A stretch of DNA of 64,000 bases, from the NCBI GenBank assembly GCA_007280515.1, contig QYPL01000004.1:1-64000 (forward strand), in the 5' to 3' direction. The position numbers and the translations under genes are program-made. The notes under the pieces were generated by a model. It was not told the DNA's origin, ran no database searches, and worked only from the letters and a program-made list of their open reading frames with translations. Of this stretch, positions 36,186-44,958 are shown one piece after another. This stretch comes from Sediminibacterium sp. (GTDB lineage Bacteria > Bacteroidota > Bacteroidia > Chitinophagales > Chitinophagaceae). How positions within the stretch are numbered: the first letter of the stretch is position 1; each line of letters opens with the position of its first letter.

Positions 36186-38297
36186 ATGCACGTATACCCC
36201 GAAAATGCCCTTACTCAATTAGAATTTGATAAAATCACCGCTATTTTATTGAACTATTGTCAGACCAATATGGGGGTGGAGCAGGTCAATGAAATGCGCA
36301 TTCATACCCATCAAAAATATATAGAAGAGGCTTTAAGACAAACCGAGGAGTTTAAGTTCATAAAACTAGCCAATCAATATTTCCCCACTGACTTTATTTT
36401 AGATATTAGAAAGGACTTAAAATTACTAGGCATTCCTGGTGCGCAGTTAACTGGAGAGCAGTGGTTATTGGTTAGAAAATTATGCGATCATATTCAACAA
36501 GTATTTAAATGGTTCGATGCAGAAAGGCAAATGGCTTATTCCAATTTATATGAAGTGGTGAAGTCGTCCTACTATGAAAAAGCCATTATTGAATGTATTG
36601 ATTTAATTATAGACGATAGAGGTTCTGTCAAAGACAAAGCATCTGATGACCTTGCAAAAATTAGACATCAGTTATTTAAAAAAAGGCAGGAGCTACGCCG
36701 CATTTTTGAAAAAGTAGTACAACGATTAGCAAAGTCAGGTTATACTGCCGATATAGACGAAAGCTTCAGCAATGGCCGACGAGTGGTGGCTGTTTTTTCT
36801 GAATATAAAAGACAAGTGAAAGGTTTTTTACATGGAGAAAGTGATAGTCGAAAAACAGCATTTATTGAACCGGAGGAAACTATTGAGCTGAATAATGAAC
36901 TCTATGGATTAGAACAAGATGAATTAAAAGAGGTTCAAAAAATATTAAGGGCCTTAACCGCACAACTAGCCCCTTATTCAAGTTTGCTACTTAGCTATGC
37001 GCAAATTATTGGAAGTTTTGATTTTATCATAGCCAAGGCATTACTAGCTATTGATATGAATGCCAACAGACCCATGGTAAATAATAAAGCTATTACGCAT
37101 TTAATAGATGCTTATCATCCCTTGCTATACATGTATAATAAGACATCGGGTAAGAAAACCATTCCTGTTAATTTAGAATTAGACGACGAAGCGCGTATAT
37201 TAATTATAAGTGGACCCAATGCAGGCGGTAAGACTGTTTCTATGAAAACCTTGGGCTTGAACCAAGTCATGCTACAAAGTGGGTTACTTGTGCCTATGAG
37301 TGCTACTTCACAAATGGGTATTTACAAGCAATTATTTATTCAATTAGGAGATACACAAAACTTAGCCTTTGAATTAAGTACGTATTCAAGTCATTTATTA
37401 CACATGAAGCATTTTATAGAAAATGCCAATGGTAAAACTTTGTTTTTTATTGATGAACTAGGAAGTGGAAGTGACCCTCATTTAGGCGGAGCATTTGCGG
37501 AAGTAATTTTAGAAGAATTATCGAATAGGCATGCACAAGGTATTGTGACCACACATTATTTGAATTTAAAAGTAATGGCGAATCATAATAAGGGTATTAT
37601 TAATGGAGCCATGCAGTTTGATGAAGTGAAGCTTGAACCGAAATACCAATTAGTAATAGGTAAGCCTGGTAGTTCTTATACTTTTGCTATTGCAGAAAGA
37701 ATTGGGCTACCTAAAAATTTAATTAATAGAGCTAGAAAATTAGTTGACGGCCATCATTTTGAATTAGATAAATTATTAAATAGAACTGAACAGGATTTAC
37801 AATTGGTGCAAGAAGAAAGAAAAGAGTTGCATAAGAAGTTAAAAGAAAATGATAGCCTGAAAACAGAACTTGATAAAGTGCTTCATAAAGAAAAGCATAT
37901 TCAACAAATTGAAATTTTAAAAGAACAGAATAGGGTTTCAGAAGAAAAGTTTGCTTACTTGAAAGATATGGAGCGAAAAATAAAGCAAATAGCACTTGAT
38001 TGGAAAAAGTCGGAGAAGAAGGAAGAAGTGATGAAGAATTTATACAATTTACTTTTCAAGAAAAACGATGCCATTGTTATTAATAAATTAGCTAAAAAAG
38101 TAGACAAGCATTATAAAGAAACAAAGCAACCTATAATAGTGGGTGCCATGGTGAAATTAAAAAAGAATTATCAGGTAGGAGAAGTGATAGGCTTTAAAGG
38201 CAAAAGAGCCATTGTGAAAATAGGTCAGCTTCCAATGAATATAGATGTAGAAGATTTAATGGTAGTGGAGAAAATTGAAGAAGTTAAAAAGAAATAA
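36186..38297 (+). CDS. MutS2-like ATPase without Smr domain
   Basis: A 703-residue MutS-family protein. It has the clamp/lever helices, then the ATPase with Walker A GPNAGGKT at 343-350, FIDELGSGSDP (Walker B) and TTHY. A long charged coiled coil follows, then a KOW-like segment ending at MNIDVEDLMVVEKIEE. Bacillus MutS2 (785 residues) continues with an Smr nuclease domain, which is absent here. MutS2 proteins act on recombination intermediates or collided ribosomes rather than mismatches. The ATG at 36186 follows the -7 box. Confidence 0.85.
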   Translation: MHVYPENALTQLEFDKITAILLNYCQTNMGVEQVNEMRIHTHQKYIEEALRQTEEFKFIKLANQYFPTDFILDIRKDLKLLGIPGAQLTGEQWLLVRKLCDHIQQVFKWFDAERQMAYSNLYEVVKSSYYEKAIIECIDLIIDDRGSVKDKASDDLAKIRHQLFKKRQELRRIFEKVVQRLAKSGYTADIDESFSNGRRVVAVFSEYKRQVKGFLHGESDSRKTAFIEPEETIELNNELYGLEQDELKEVQKILRALTAQLAPYSSLLLSYAQIIGSFDFIIAKALLAIDMNANRPMVNNKAITHLIDAYHPLLYMYNKTSGKKTIPVNLELDDEARILIISGPNAGGKTVSMKTLGLNQVMLQSGLLVPMSATSQMGIYKQLFIQLGDTQNLAFELSTYSSHLLHMKHFIENANGKTLFFIDELGSGSDPHLGGAFAEVILEELSNRHAQGIVTTHYLNLKVMANHNKGIINGAMQFDEVKLEPKYQLVIGKPGSSYTFAIAERIGLPKNLINRARKLVDGHHFELDKLLNRTEQDLQLVQEERKELHKKLKENDSLKTELDKVLHKEKHIQQIEILKEQNRVSEEKFAYLKDMERKIKQIALDWKKSEKKEEVMKNLYNLLFKKNDAIVINKLAKKVDKHYKETKQPIIVGAMVKLKKNYQVGEVIGFKGKRAIVKIGQLPMNIDVEDLMVVEKIEEVKKK

Positions 38298-38329
38298 AAA
38301 CAAAGAAGTAATTGATTTTAATAATAAAA

Positions 38330-38361
38330 AATCTAACTAAATAATAATCTAACTAAAATAT
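38330..38361. repeat. 16-bp tandem duplication
   Basis: Two adjacent 16-base units both begin AATCTAACTAAA and differ only in the last few bases. They lie in the AT-rich gap between the mutS2-like gene and the YhcH-family gene. Confidence 0.7.
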
Positions 38362-38387
38362 TATAATAACTGTCAAAATTTAGAACC

Positions 38388-38840
38388 ATGGTAATTGATA
38401 AATTAAGTGAAATAAATAAATATACAAGCCTTCATCCGCGTTTTGCCAAGGCCATTGATTATATCGTAACTAATAATTTATTAATTGCTGAACCAGGCAC
38501 GGTACTGGTAGACGGCGAAGATATTAAGGCTATTATAATAGAGGGAAACTGTGTTTCTAAAGAAGAGTCGTTGGAGGGTTTTGAATGCCATAATACTTAT
38601 ATAGATATTCAAATTGTATTAAAAGGAAAAGAAATTGTTGGTTGGAGATCTAGAAAAAATTCTAGAGAACCCAAGGGTGAATACAGTGAAGAGAAGGATG
38701 TATTATTTTATGCCGATGCACCTACACTATTTTTTGATTTGCAGGCTGGTATGTTTAGTATTTATTTCCCGGAAGATGTGCATGCACCTATGATTGGGGA
38801 AGGGCCCATTAAAAAACTGGTCATGAAGGTTAGGGTTTAA
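38388..38840 (+). CDS. YhcH/YjgK/YiaL (DUF386) family protein
   Basis: A 150-residue cupin-like protein of the family that includes E. coli NanQ/YhcH and YiaL. FECHNTYIDIQIVLKG, LFYADAPTLFFDL and FPEDVHAPMIG, with its metal-site histidine, are diagnostic. Members help process sialic acid or other sugars (anomerase activity has been described for NanQ). No sugar-catabolic genes surround it here, so its substrate is unknown. Confidence 0.85.
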   Translation: MVIDKLSEINKYTSLHPRFAKAIDYIVTNNLLIAEPGTVLVDGEDIKAIIIEGNCVSKEESLEGFECHNTYIDIQIVLKGKEIVGWRSRKNSREPKGEYSEEKDVLFYADAPTLFFDLQAGMFSIYFPEDVHAPMIGEGPIKKLVMKVRV

Positions 38841-38870
38841 TAAATGCAATAAATATACTAGTTTTAGTAT

Positions 38871-41228
38871 ATGAAAAAGGCCGCTGATTATATACTCTCT
38901 TTTTTCGCTGCAATTTATTTAATAGTGCATTTTATTCCCGATTTAGGGGGCGCCGATGTAATGGGCGCGCAGTGGTTGTATACTAGTATTGTGGATTTGG
39001 TGGTTTTCGGATACTTGATATTGAATATGAATAAGTATAAAGAAGCTATTCAAGCAATTTTCAATAGTCGTTTTACAATTATATATTTAATTTATTTTAT
39101 TTGGGCACTCATTTCCATAAGCTATGCCATGAATGCCATTGAGGCCATGGTATGTTTGGCAAGATTAGCTAGTACTTTTTTATTATTTATTAATATTTCC
39201 ATTTTACTCTATAAAAAAGAGCTTAGTTCTTTTTATACTTATTTATGCGTTATGCTTAGTTTAATATTAATTTATGATGCCCTGTATGTTATTAAGGGCT
39301 TTGTGAATAATATGGATACCATGGCTTTGGATCAGAATATAGTAAGTTTAACTGGTAATAATGGTAATAAAAATGTAATGGCAGCAAGCTTGCTTATTAA
39401 AGTGCCATTTGCTTTATACCTAATTGTAACTGGTAAGTTTTTTCAAAAAATCATTGGTTTAGTTACAGTATTTTTAGGGGTCTTTGCTGTATTTATTATG
39501 AATACACGTTCAACCTATGTAGCCCTTTTAATAATAGTTTTACTTTTTTGTATAACCAGTATTATTTTCTTATATAAAAATAAGAAGAAGCTTATTTTTC
39601 AATTACTTCTATTTATCATACCCGTGGCACTTGCTTTTTTATCGGCCAATACAGTTTTAAGCAATGCCATTAAAATGCAAGAATCTCAAGGGGGCTATGG
39701 TTCAGTCACTAAAAGAATTGGTGATATCACTATTGCTAGTGAAGAAGGTTCTAGAATTCATTTATGGTGGGCAGCCTTAGATTATTTTCAAAAGCATCCC
39801 ATATTAGGTGCTGGTTATGGTAACTGGAAATTAGCTTCCATACCTTATGAAAAAGAAAGAACTAATGATTTATATGTGCCTTATCATTCACACAACGATT
39901 TTTTTGAAAATGGGGCAGACTTAGGGATAATAGGTATGGTTTGTTATTTCTTGTTTTTTATAATACTTGGAATTGTTACACTTAGGCTTTGGCAAAATAA
40001 AAATGCAAAGCAGTATCATTTTATAGCTACTATTTCTATAATGGTATTAGCCTGTTATTTTATTGATGCCTTTTTCAATTTCCCTACCGAGAGAACCATT
40101 ATGCAAACCATGCTGGCTTTTTCTTTTACCTTAGTAATGGCTCCTGCTTTTCTAATAAATGAAGATTGGGTAGCAATGCCTAAGTTTAAATTGTTTAGTC
40201 AAACTCTTTCAAAGTATTCTTTTGTATTATTAACTATTGCTACTTTACTTCCTTCCATCTTCATCAACAACCAAGTGTATGAGTCTTTGAAAGTGCAAAA
40301 ATATGTGATGGGGGAAATTGATGCCGATCCTAAGATGGCATTAGACGAAGTAAAGAGTGCTTTTCCTATGTTCCCTAATTTATCTACTTCCACTTTACCT
40401 ATTAAGGCCTTGGTGGCTAGGTATTATTTTAGAGATAAAATGTACGATGAGTCGATGCGTTTATTAAATGAAAGTGAAAATGTAAATCCGGCCTTGCACT
40501 ATAACGACTTTATTAGAACTGCTATTTATGCAGCGAAGCAGAACTACGACAGCACCGCCTATTATGCTTATAGAGCTTTTTACAATTGGCCAAGGGCCAC
40601 TTCTTATTATAAAAATGCCTTATTCGCCGCTGCTAAAAAGAAGGATACTGTAGAGATTAATAAAGTATATAATGTTTATAAGAAGTATAGAGATGGGGGC
40701 GAGGCTGTGAATCAATATTTAATGGCTATGTATGAAGTGAAGGGTGGGGCCGATAAAAAAATGATTAATATTTTAGATAGCGCCTTTGTTCATTTTCCAA
40801 AAGATACAGTGCCACTTTTGAGTGCTAAAAACTTACTTTCAAGAGGAGTTTTGGGTAATCAAAATAATGGGCAAACTGTTGTAACAGGGAATCAATTTGC
40901 TATAGATGGTGGAAAAATGTTTGCAAAAGGGAAATATACTCAAGCAGCAAATATGTATATAAAGGCAAGTAATGCGGAGCCAAATAATTATACGCATTAT
41001 GAAAATGTGGCCATTTGTTATTATACGAATAAGAATTTTGAAAAAAGCATTCCATATTTCGATAAAGCAGCTTCTTTTGCAAATAATAATACAGGTAAGT
41101 CGGAGTTTTTTAAAGCCATGTCTCTGGTGGCCATGGGAAAGAATAGTGATGCTTGTGGCCCTTTGCAAGCGGCTAAAAAGAAAAATTATCCAGATATAGA
41201 TAAGTATATTACGCTGTATTGTAAGTAA
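38871..41228 (+). CDS. O-antigen ligase family protein with C-terminal TPR domain
   Basis: A 785-residue membrane protein. About eleven hydrophobic helices (to about residue 465) include a Wzy_C/WaaL domain with a large loop: SRIHLWWAALDYFQKHPILGAGYGNW and HSHNDFFENGADLG hold the conserved histidines and glutamate. The rest, about 480-785, is outside the membrane and contains TPR-like repeats, clearest at 690-760. Members join glycans to lipid A core or to proteins, or polymerise them. No other glycan genes are near, so the acceptor is unknown. Confidence 0.82.
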   Translation: MKKAADYILSFFAAIYLIVHFIPDLGGADVMGAQWLYTSIVDLVVFGYLILNMNKYKEAIQAIFNSRFTIIYLIYFIWALISISYAMNAIEAMVCLARLASTFLLFINISILLYKKELSSFYTYLCVMLSLILIYDALYVIKGFVNNMDTMALDQNIVSLTGNNGNKNVMAASLLIKVPFALYLIVTGKFFQKIIGLVTVFLGVFAVFIMNTRSTYVALLIIVLLFCITSIIFLYKNKKKLIFQLLLFIIPVALAFLSANTVLSNAIKMQESQGGYGSVTKRIGDITIASEEGSRIHLWWAALDYFQKHPILGAGYGNWKLASIPYEKERTNDLYVPYHSHNDFFENGADLGIIGMVCYFLFFIILGIVTLRLWQNKNAKQYHFIATISIMVLACYFIDAFFNFPTERTIMQTMLAFSFTLVMAPAFLINEDWVAMPKFKLFSQTLSKYSFVLLTIATLLPSIFINNQVYESLKVQKYVMGEIDADPKMALDEVKSAFPMFPNLSTSTLPIKALVARYYFRDKMYDESMRLLNESENVNPALHYNDFIRTAIYAAKQNYDSTAYYAYRAFYNWPRATSYYKNALFAAAKKKDTVEINKVYNVYKKYRDGGEAVNQYLMAMYEVKGGADKKMINILDSAFVHFPKDTVPLLSAKNLLSRGVLGNQNNGQTVVTGNQFAIDGGKMFAKGKYTQAANMYIKASNAEPNNYTHYENVAICYYTNKNFEKSIPYFDKAASFANNNTGKSEFFKAMSLVAMGKNSDACGPLQAAKKKNYPDIDKYITLYCK

Positions 41229-41305
41229 ATTGATGAACTATTAAGAAGTTAATATTTCGTAAATTGCGATTCAAAATAATTTAATTCAAATTTAAAAGAA
41301 TAAAA

Positions 41306-41704
41306 ATGAAAAAGATATTTATTACGGTACTTATATTTTTAGCAGTGTTAGCTGTAAAGGCCCAGACCAATACAACGCCTGCACAAGTTGATATTGCAAA
41401 GGTTTTGAAGTTCACCAATGATAATTATGATATGGGAAAAATAGCTTTTGGAAAACCTACTGAATTTACTGTAAGCATTCAAAATATTAGTAATTATAAT
41501 ATTAGTTTAGATAATGTAATGGTGGGATGTGGTTGTACCACTCCAAAATATACCAAGGATCAAGTTATTCTTCCTGGTGCAACGGCCACTGTGGTTTTAG
41601 GCTTTAATGGGTCTGCGGTAGGTATGTTTTCAAAGTCGGCTACCTTATTTTTCACCGGGAATTTGAATAAGACTGTTTCCTTTCATGGGGAAGGGGTGCA
41701 GTAG
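41306..41704 (+). CDS. DUF1573 secreted protein
   Basis: A 132-residue exported protein with signal peptide (residues 1-19, ending VKAQ). The rest is a single Ig-like DUF1573 domain with YDMGKIAFGKPTEFTVSIQNIS and the conserved VGCGCTTPKYTKD, which contains C-G-C. Such proteins are common in Bacteroidota and have no known biochemical role. It is followed by a strong terminator. Confidence 0.85.
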   Translation: MKKIFITVLIFLAVLAVKAQTNTTPAQVDIAKVLKFTNDNYDMGKIAFGKPTEFTVSIQNISNYNISLDNVMVGCGCTTPKYTKDQVILPGATATVVLGFNGSAVGMFSKSATLFFTGNLNKTVSFHGEGVQ

Positions 41705-41726
41705 TGTTCGTTCGCTTTTGGGCATT

Positions 41727-41754
41727 AAAAAAGGGGCTAAAAGCCCCTTTTTTT
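41727..41754 (+). terminator. Intrinsic terminator after the DUF1573 gene
   Basis: AAAAAAGGGGCT (41727-41738) pairs perfectly with AGCCCCTTTTTT (41742-41753) around a 3-base loop. It lies 22 bases past the stop codon and just outside the 3' end of the convergent tRNA gene. Confidence 0.92.
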
Positions 41755-41764
41755 GTTTATTCTG

Positions 41765-41849
41765 CGGAGAGTTAGGGATTCGAACCCCAGGACCTGTTAC
41801 AGTCAACAGTTTTCAAGACTGCCGCATTCGACCGCTCTGCCAACTCTCC
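41765..41849 (-). tRNA. tRNA-Ser (anticodon UGA)
   Basis: Read on the minus strand, GGAGAGT at the 5' end pairs with ACTCTCC at the 3' end, followed by discriminator G73. The anticodon loop is CTTGAAA with anticodon TGA, on a GCAGT/ACTGT stem. The long variable arm is typical of serine tRNAs, and the T loop is TTCGAAT. The gene is 85 bases and does not encode CCA. It reads UCA and possibly other UCN codons. Confidence 0.95.
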
Positions 41850-41961
41850 GCGGCAAATGTAGGAAGGGAAACCCAATTATGCAAAAAATACTTGTATTTA
41901 TTGGCCTTAAACAAATGCGCTAATTAATTGACTACCATGTATCTTTACAAAAATGGTCTAG

Positions 41962-43779
41962 GTGAAAGAATTGTCGGCACTGAATGTGTTTTTTTGGAAG
42001 TATAGGTTTCGGTTTTTTACCGGAATTCTACTAGTAATTGCGACCAATTACCTTGCCGTTTTGGCCCCCCAAATCACAGGATATGTGGTAGGTTTAGTAC
42101 AAGCTAAACTTCCTGGGGGAAAGCCAGCCCCTTCCTTACATAATGAATTTATTGTAAATTGGATTAGTGGTTTAAGTACTAACTATAATTTTAGTTTTGC
42201 TTGGTTAATTACCTTTTGTAGTGTTACCATTCTCGTTTTAGCCATTGTAAGAAGCGTATTTATGTTTTTTATGCGTCAAACTATTATTGTAATGAGTAGG
42301 CATATTGAATTTGATCAAAAAAATCAGGTGTATGCCCATTATCAAAAATTAGATACTGAATTTTATAAGACTCATAGCACTGGCGATTTAATGAGCCGTA
42401 TCACAGAAGATGTAAGTAGGGTAAGAATGTATACCGGCCCTTCAATAATGTATCTGATAAACTTGGTCTCTTTGATTGGCTTTTGTTTATATAATATGTT
42501 TAGTAAAGATGTTCGCCTTAGTTTATATGTACTTGCACCGCTTCCAATACTAGCTATTACTATTTATTTTGTCAATAGTATTATTAATAAGAAGAGTGAA
42601 GAAATTCAGGGGCAACTTTCTGATTTAACTACCAATGCGCAAGAATCTTATTCGGGTATTAGAGTGATCAAATCTTTTGTGCAAGAAAAAGCCATGTTGG
42701 GCTTCTTTAAAACCAATAGTGAGCTCTACCGAAAAAATGCAGTAAGCCTAGCAAAAGTGGAAGCCTTTTATGCACCCACCATGGCCTTGATGATAGGGTT
42801 GAGTACTTTATTGACTATTTATTTAGGAGGCTTGGAGGCTTTGCAAGACCCCAGAAAAGTAGGTACAGTTATTGAATTTGTGATTTATATTAACATGCTC
42901 ACATTCCCAGTAAGTGCTATAGGTTGGACAGCAAGTATGATACAACGTGCAGCGGCTTCTCAAAAAAGATTAAATGAATTTTTATCCATAGTGCCTGTTA
43001 TTTCTACAAAGAATACGAGCATAGTGCCCTCCTTTGAGGGAAATATAGAATTTAATAATGTTGGATTTGTGTATCCGCATTCTGGTATACACGCTTTAAA
43101 TAATTTTGATTTAAAAATTAAAGCAGGGCAGAAAGTTTTAGTATTGGGTAAAACAGGTTCAGGAAAAACTTCTATTGCTCAATTAATTACTAGAATGTAT
43201 GAAACCAATACAGGTAGTATTAGTATTGATGGAGTGAATGTAAATAATATCAATACCCAACAACTCAGAAAAGAAATTGGCTATGTACAACAAGATGTTT
43301 TTTTATTCAGCGATTCTATTGAAAACAATATACGATTTGGGGTAGATGCAAGTTTTACGAAAGAAGATTTAATACATACCACTCAAACGGCACATGTATT
43401 AAATGAAATCAATAATTTACCTAAACAATTTGAAACCTTAGTAGGAGAAAGGGGTACTACATTAAGTGGAGGTCAAAAGCAAAGAGTTGCCATTGCGCGT
43501 GCCCTTTTAAAGAAGCCTAATATTTATATTTTTGACGATTGCTTAAGTGCGGTAGATGCCAACACAGAACAAATTATTTTGTCTAACTTAAAAAGCTATA
43601 TTCAAAACAAAACGGCCCTTTTTATTACGCACCGCATTTTTTATAGTTTCCAATTCGACCTTATTATTTACCTAGAGGACGGCAAAATTGCTGAAATGGG
43701 CACCCACGATAGTTTATTAGCCAAAAATGGCCTTTATGCCGAATTATATAAGGTTCAACAAACCCAAGAACAACATTAA
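41962..43779 (+). CDS. ABC exporter, fused membrane and ATPase domains
   Basis: A 605-residue type I ABC exporter half-transporter starting at GTG 41962. Six membrane helices occupy about 15-330, followed by the nucleotide-binding domain with Walker A GKTGSGKT at 396-403, Q-loop YVQQDVFLF, signature LSGGQ at 501-505 and Walker B IFDD at 523-526. D526 stands where most ATPases have the catalytic glutamate. The H-loop TH is near FITHRIF. It resembles multidrug/lipid exporters (MsbA/MdlB group); no substrate can be named. Confidence 0.9.
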   Translation: MKELSALNVFFWKYRFRFFTGILLVIATNYLAVLAPQITGYVVGLVQAKLPGGKPAPSLHNEFIVNWISGLSTNYNFSFAWLITFCSVTILVLAIVRSVFMFFMRQTIIVMSRHIEFDQKNQVYAHYQKLDTEFYKTHSTGDLMSRITEDVSRVRMYTGPSIMYLINLVSLIGFCLYNMFSKDVRLSLYVLAPLPILAITIYFVNSIINKKSEEIQGQLSDLTTNAQESYSGIRVIKSFVQEKAMLGFFKTNSELYRKNAVSLAKVEAFYAPTMALMIGLSTLLTIYLGGLEALQDPRKVGTVIEFVIYINMLTFPVSAIGWTASMIQRAAASQKRLNEFLSIVPVISTKNTSIVPSFEGNIEFNNVGFVYPHSGIHALNNFDLKIKAGQKVLVLGKTGSGKTSIAQLITRMYETNTGSISIDGVNVNNINTQQLRKEIGYVQQDVFLFSDSIENNIRFGVDASFTKEDLIHTTQTAHVLNEINNLPKQFETLVGERGTTLSGGQKQRVAIARALLKKPNIYIFDDCLSAVDANTEQIILSNLKSYIQNKTALFITHRIFYSFQFDLIIYLEDGKIAEMGTHDSLLAKNGLYAELYKVQQTQEQH

Positions 43780-43846
43780 TTTAACCTTAAAATTTTACTT
43801 TTTCGATAACATTTTATATTTTTAAGAATATTAATAGTAAAGGAAT

Positions 43847-44437
43847 ATGGAACAAGAGAATTACGAAAACAACAACGACCGAAAAATTGAGAGTGTCTAT
43901 AGTACCCGTGTGCGTGCTGGTAAGAGAAGAACTTATTTCTTTGATGTAAGAGCTACGCGTAGTAACGATTATTTTTTAACCATTACAGAAAGCAGAAAGC
44001 GTTTTGATAATAATGGTTATGACCGCCATAAAGTGTTTATTTACAAAGAAGATTTTAATAAATTTATCAAAGCAATAAACGAAGCTATTGATTTTGTAAA
44101 AACAGAATTAATGCCCGACTTTGACTTTGATGCGTTTAATCACGACGAACCATATAATCCAGAAGACGCGAATGCGTTTGATGCGAGAGTTACACCTTAT
44201 GTGTCTGATGATAGAGGCATACCTTCTCCTTCTCAAGAACAACCCGTTCAAGCGAATACGTCTGAGGCAAGAGTAACAACTCCTTTACCAACCAATTCTG
44301 ATCAAGAAACAGCTACACAAGAAACTCCAGACGATAAAGACCCCATAGAAATCACAGAGAAAAAACCTTTAGAAGCTAGAGAAACTAAAGCAAGTGAAGG
44401 AGATAATTTAAGTGGGGAAGAAGTAGATAAATGGTAA
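43847..44437 (+). CDS. PUR-alpha-like (DUF3276) nucleic acid-binding protein
   Basis: A 196-residue protein. Residues about 10-90 form a PUR domain: ESVYSTRVRAGKRRTYFFDVR followed by DYFLTITESRKRF and HKVFIYKEDFNKF. PUR proteins bind single-stranded DNA or RNA. Residues about 100-196 are acidic, rich in Glu, Thr and Pro, and probably disordered. The family is widespread in Bacteroidota; its cellular role is not settled. Confidence 0.88.
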   Translation: MEQENYENNNDRKIESVYSTRVRAGKRRTYFFDVRATRSNDYFLTITESRKRFDNNGYDRHKVFIYKEDFNKFIKAINEAIDFVKTELMPDFDFDAFNHDEPYNPEDANAFDARVTPYVSDDRGIPSPSQEQPVQANTSEARVTTPLPTNSDQETATQETPDDKDPIEITEKKPLEARETKASEGDNLSGEEVDKW

Positions 44438-44469
44438 GATAGAATTTACCTAATTATTTATTGAACTGC

Positions 44470-44958
44470 TTATAATTTTTTAAGCATCCATATATCACAA
44501 CCACAGTGACCGCTATTGCCCAAGGCTTGGTTTAATTTTTCAAAGCCCACCTTTTCATAAATACTTACAGCTTTAGAAAGCTCAGGCATAGATTCTAAAT
44601 ATACCTGATCATATCCATTTACTTTGGCCCAGTCCATTGCTTTTAAAAGTAATTTTTTGCCAAGTCCTGTGCCTCTTGCATTTTTATCTAAATATAATTT
44701 TACAAGCTCACAAGTTTTTTCAGGTAAGGCTTCTGTGGGGAAAATACCACAGCCTCCCAAAATTTTTCCATCTTGTTCTGCTACATAATAGACCGAACCA
44801 GGGGCTTTAAATAATTCAAATAAATGATCGGTAGTAGGATCGAAATAAACAGTGCCTTGTTTATTGGCACCAAATTCTGCTAATGCATTTCTAATCACTG
44901 CAGCAATGGCCACATTATCGGAGGGCTCAATATTTCTTATATGTATGGCTTCTGACAT
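44470..44958 (-). CDS. GNAT family N-acetyltransferase
   Basis: A 162-residue acetyltransferase from the ATG at 44958. The acetyl-CoA site is in LVKLYLDKNARGTGLGKKLL (the R/Q-x-x-G-x-G/A signature), and YLESMPELSKAVSIYEKVGFEKL is the end of the fold. The acceptor (protein N-terminus, amino acid, antibiotic or other) cannot be told. The start codon overlaps the pgi stop by one base (TAATG), so it is translated from the pgi message. Confidence 0.88.
   Translation of the reverse strand: MSEAIHIRNIEPSDNVAIAAVIRNALAEFGANKQGTVYFDPTTDHLFELFKAPGSVYYVAEQDGKILGGCGIFPTEALPEKTCELVKLYLDKNARGTGLGKKLLLKAMDWAKVNGYDQVYLESMPELSKAVSIYEKVGFEKLNQALGNSGHCGCDIWMLKKL

Noticed and set aside
41685-41927. Open frame of 80 codons across the tRNA-Ser region
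   Set aside because: It overlaps the DUF1573 gene end, a terminator and the tRNA on the other strand, and has no family character.
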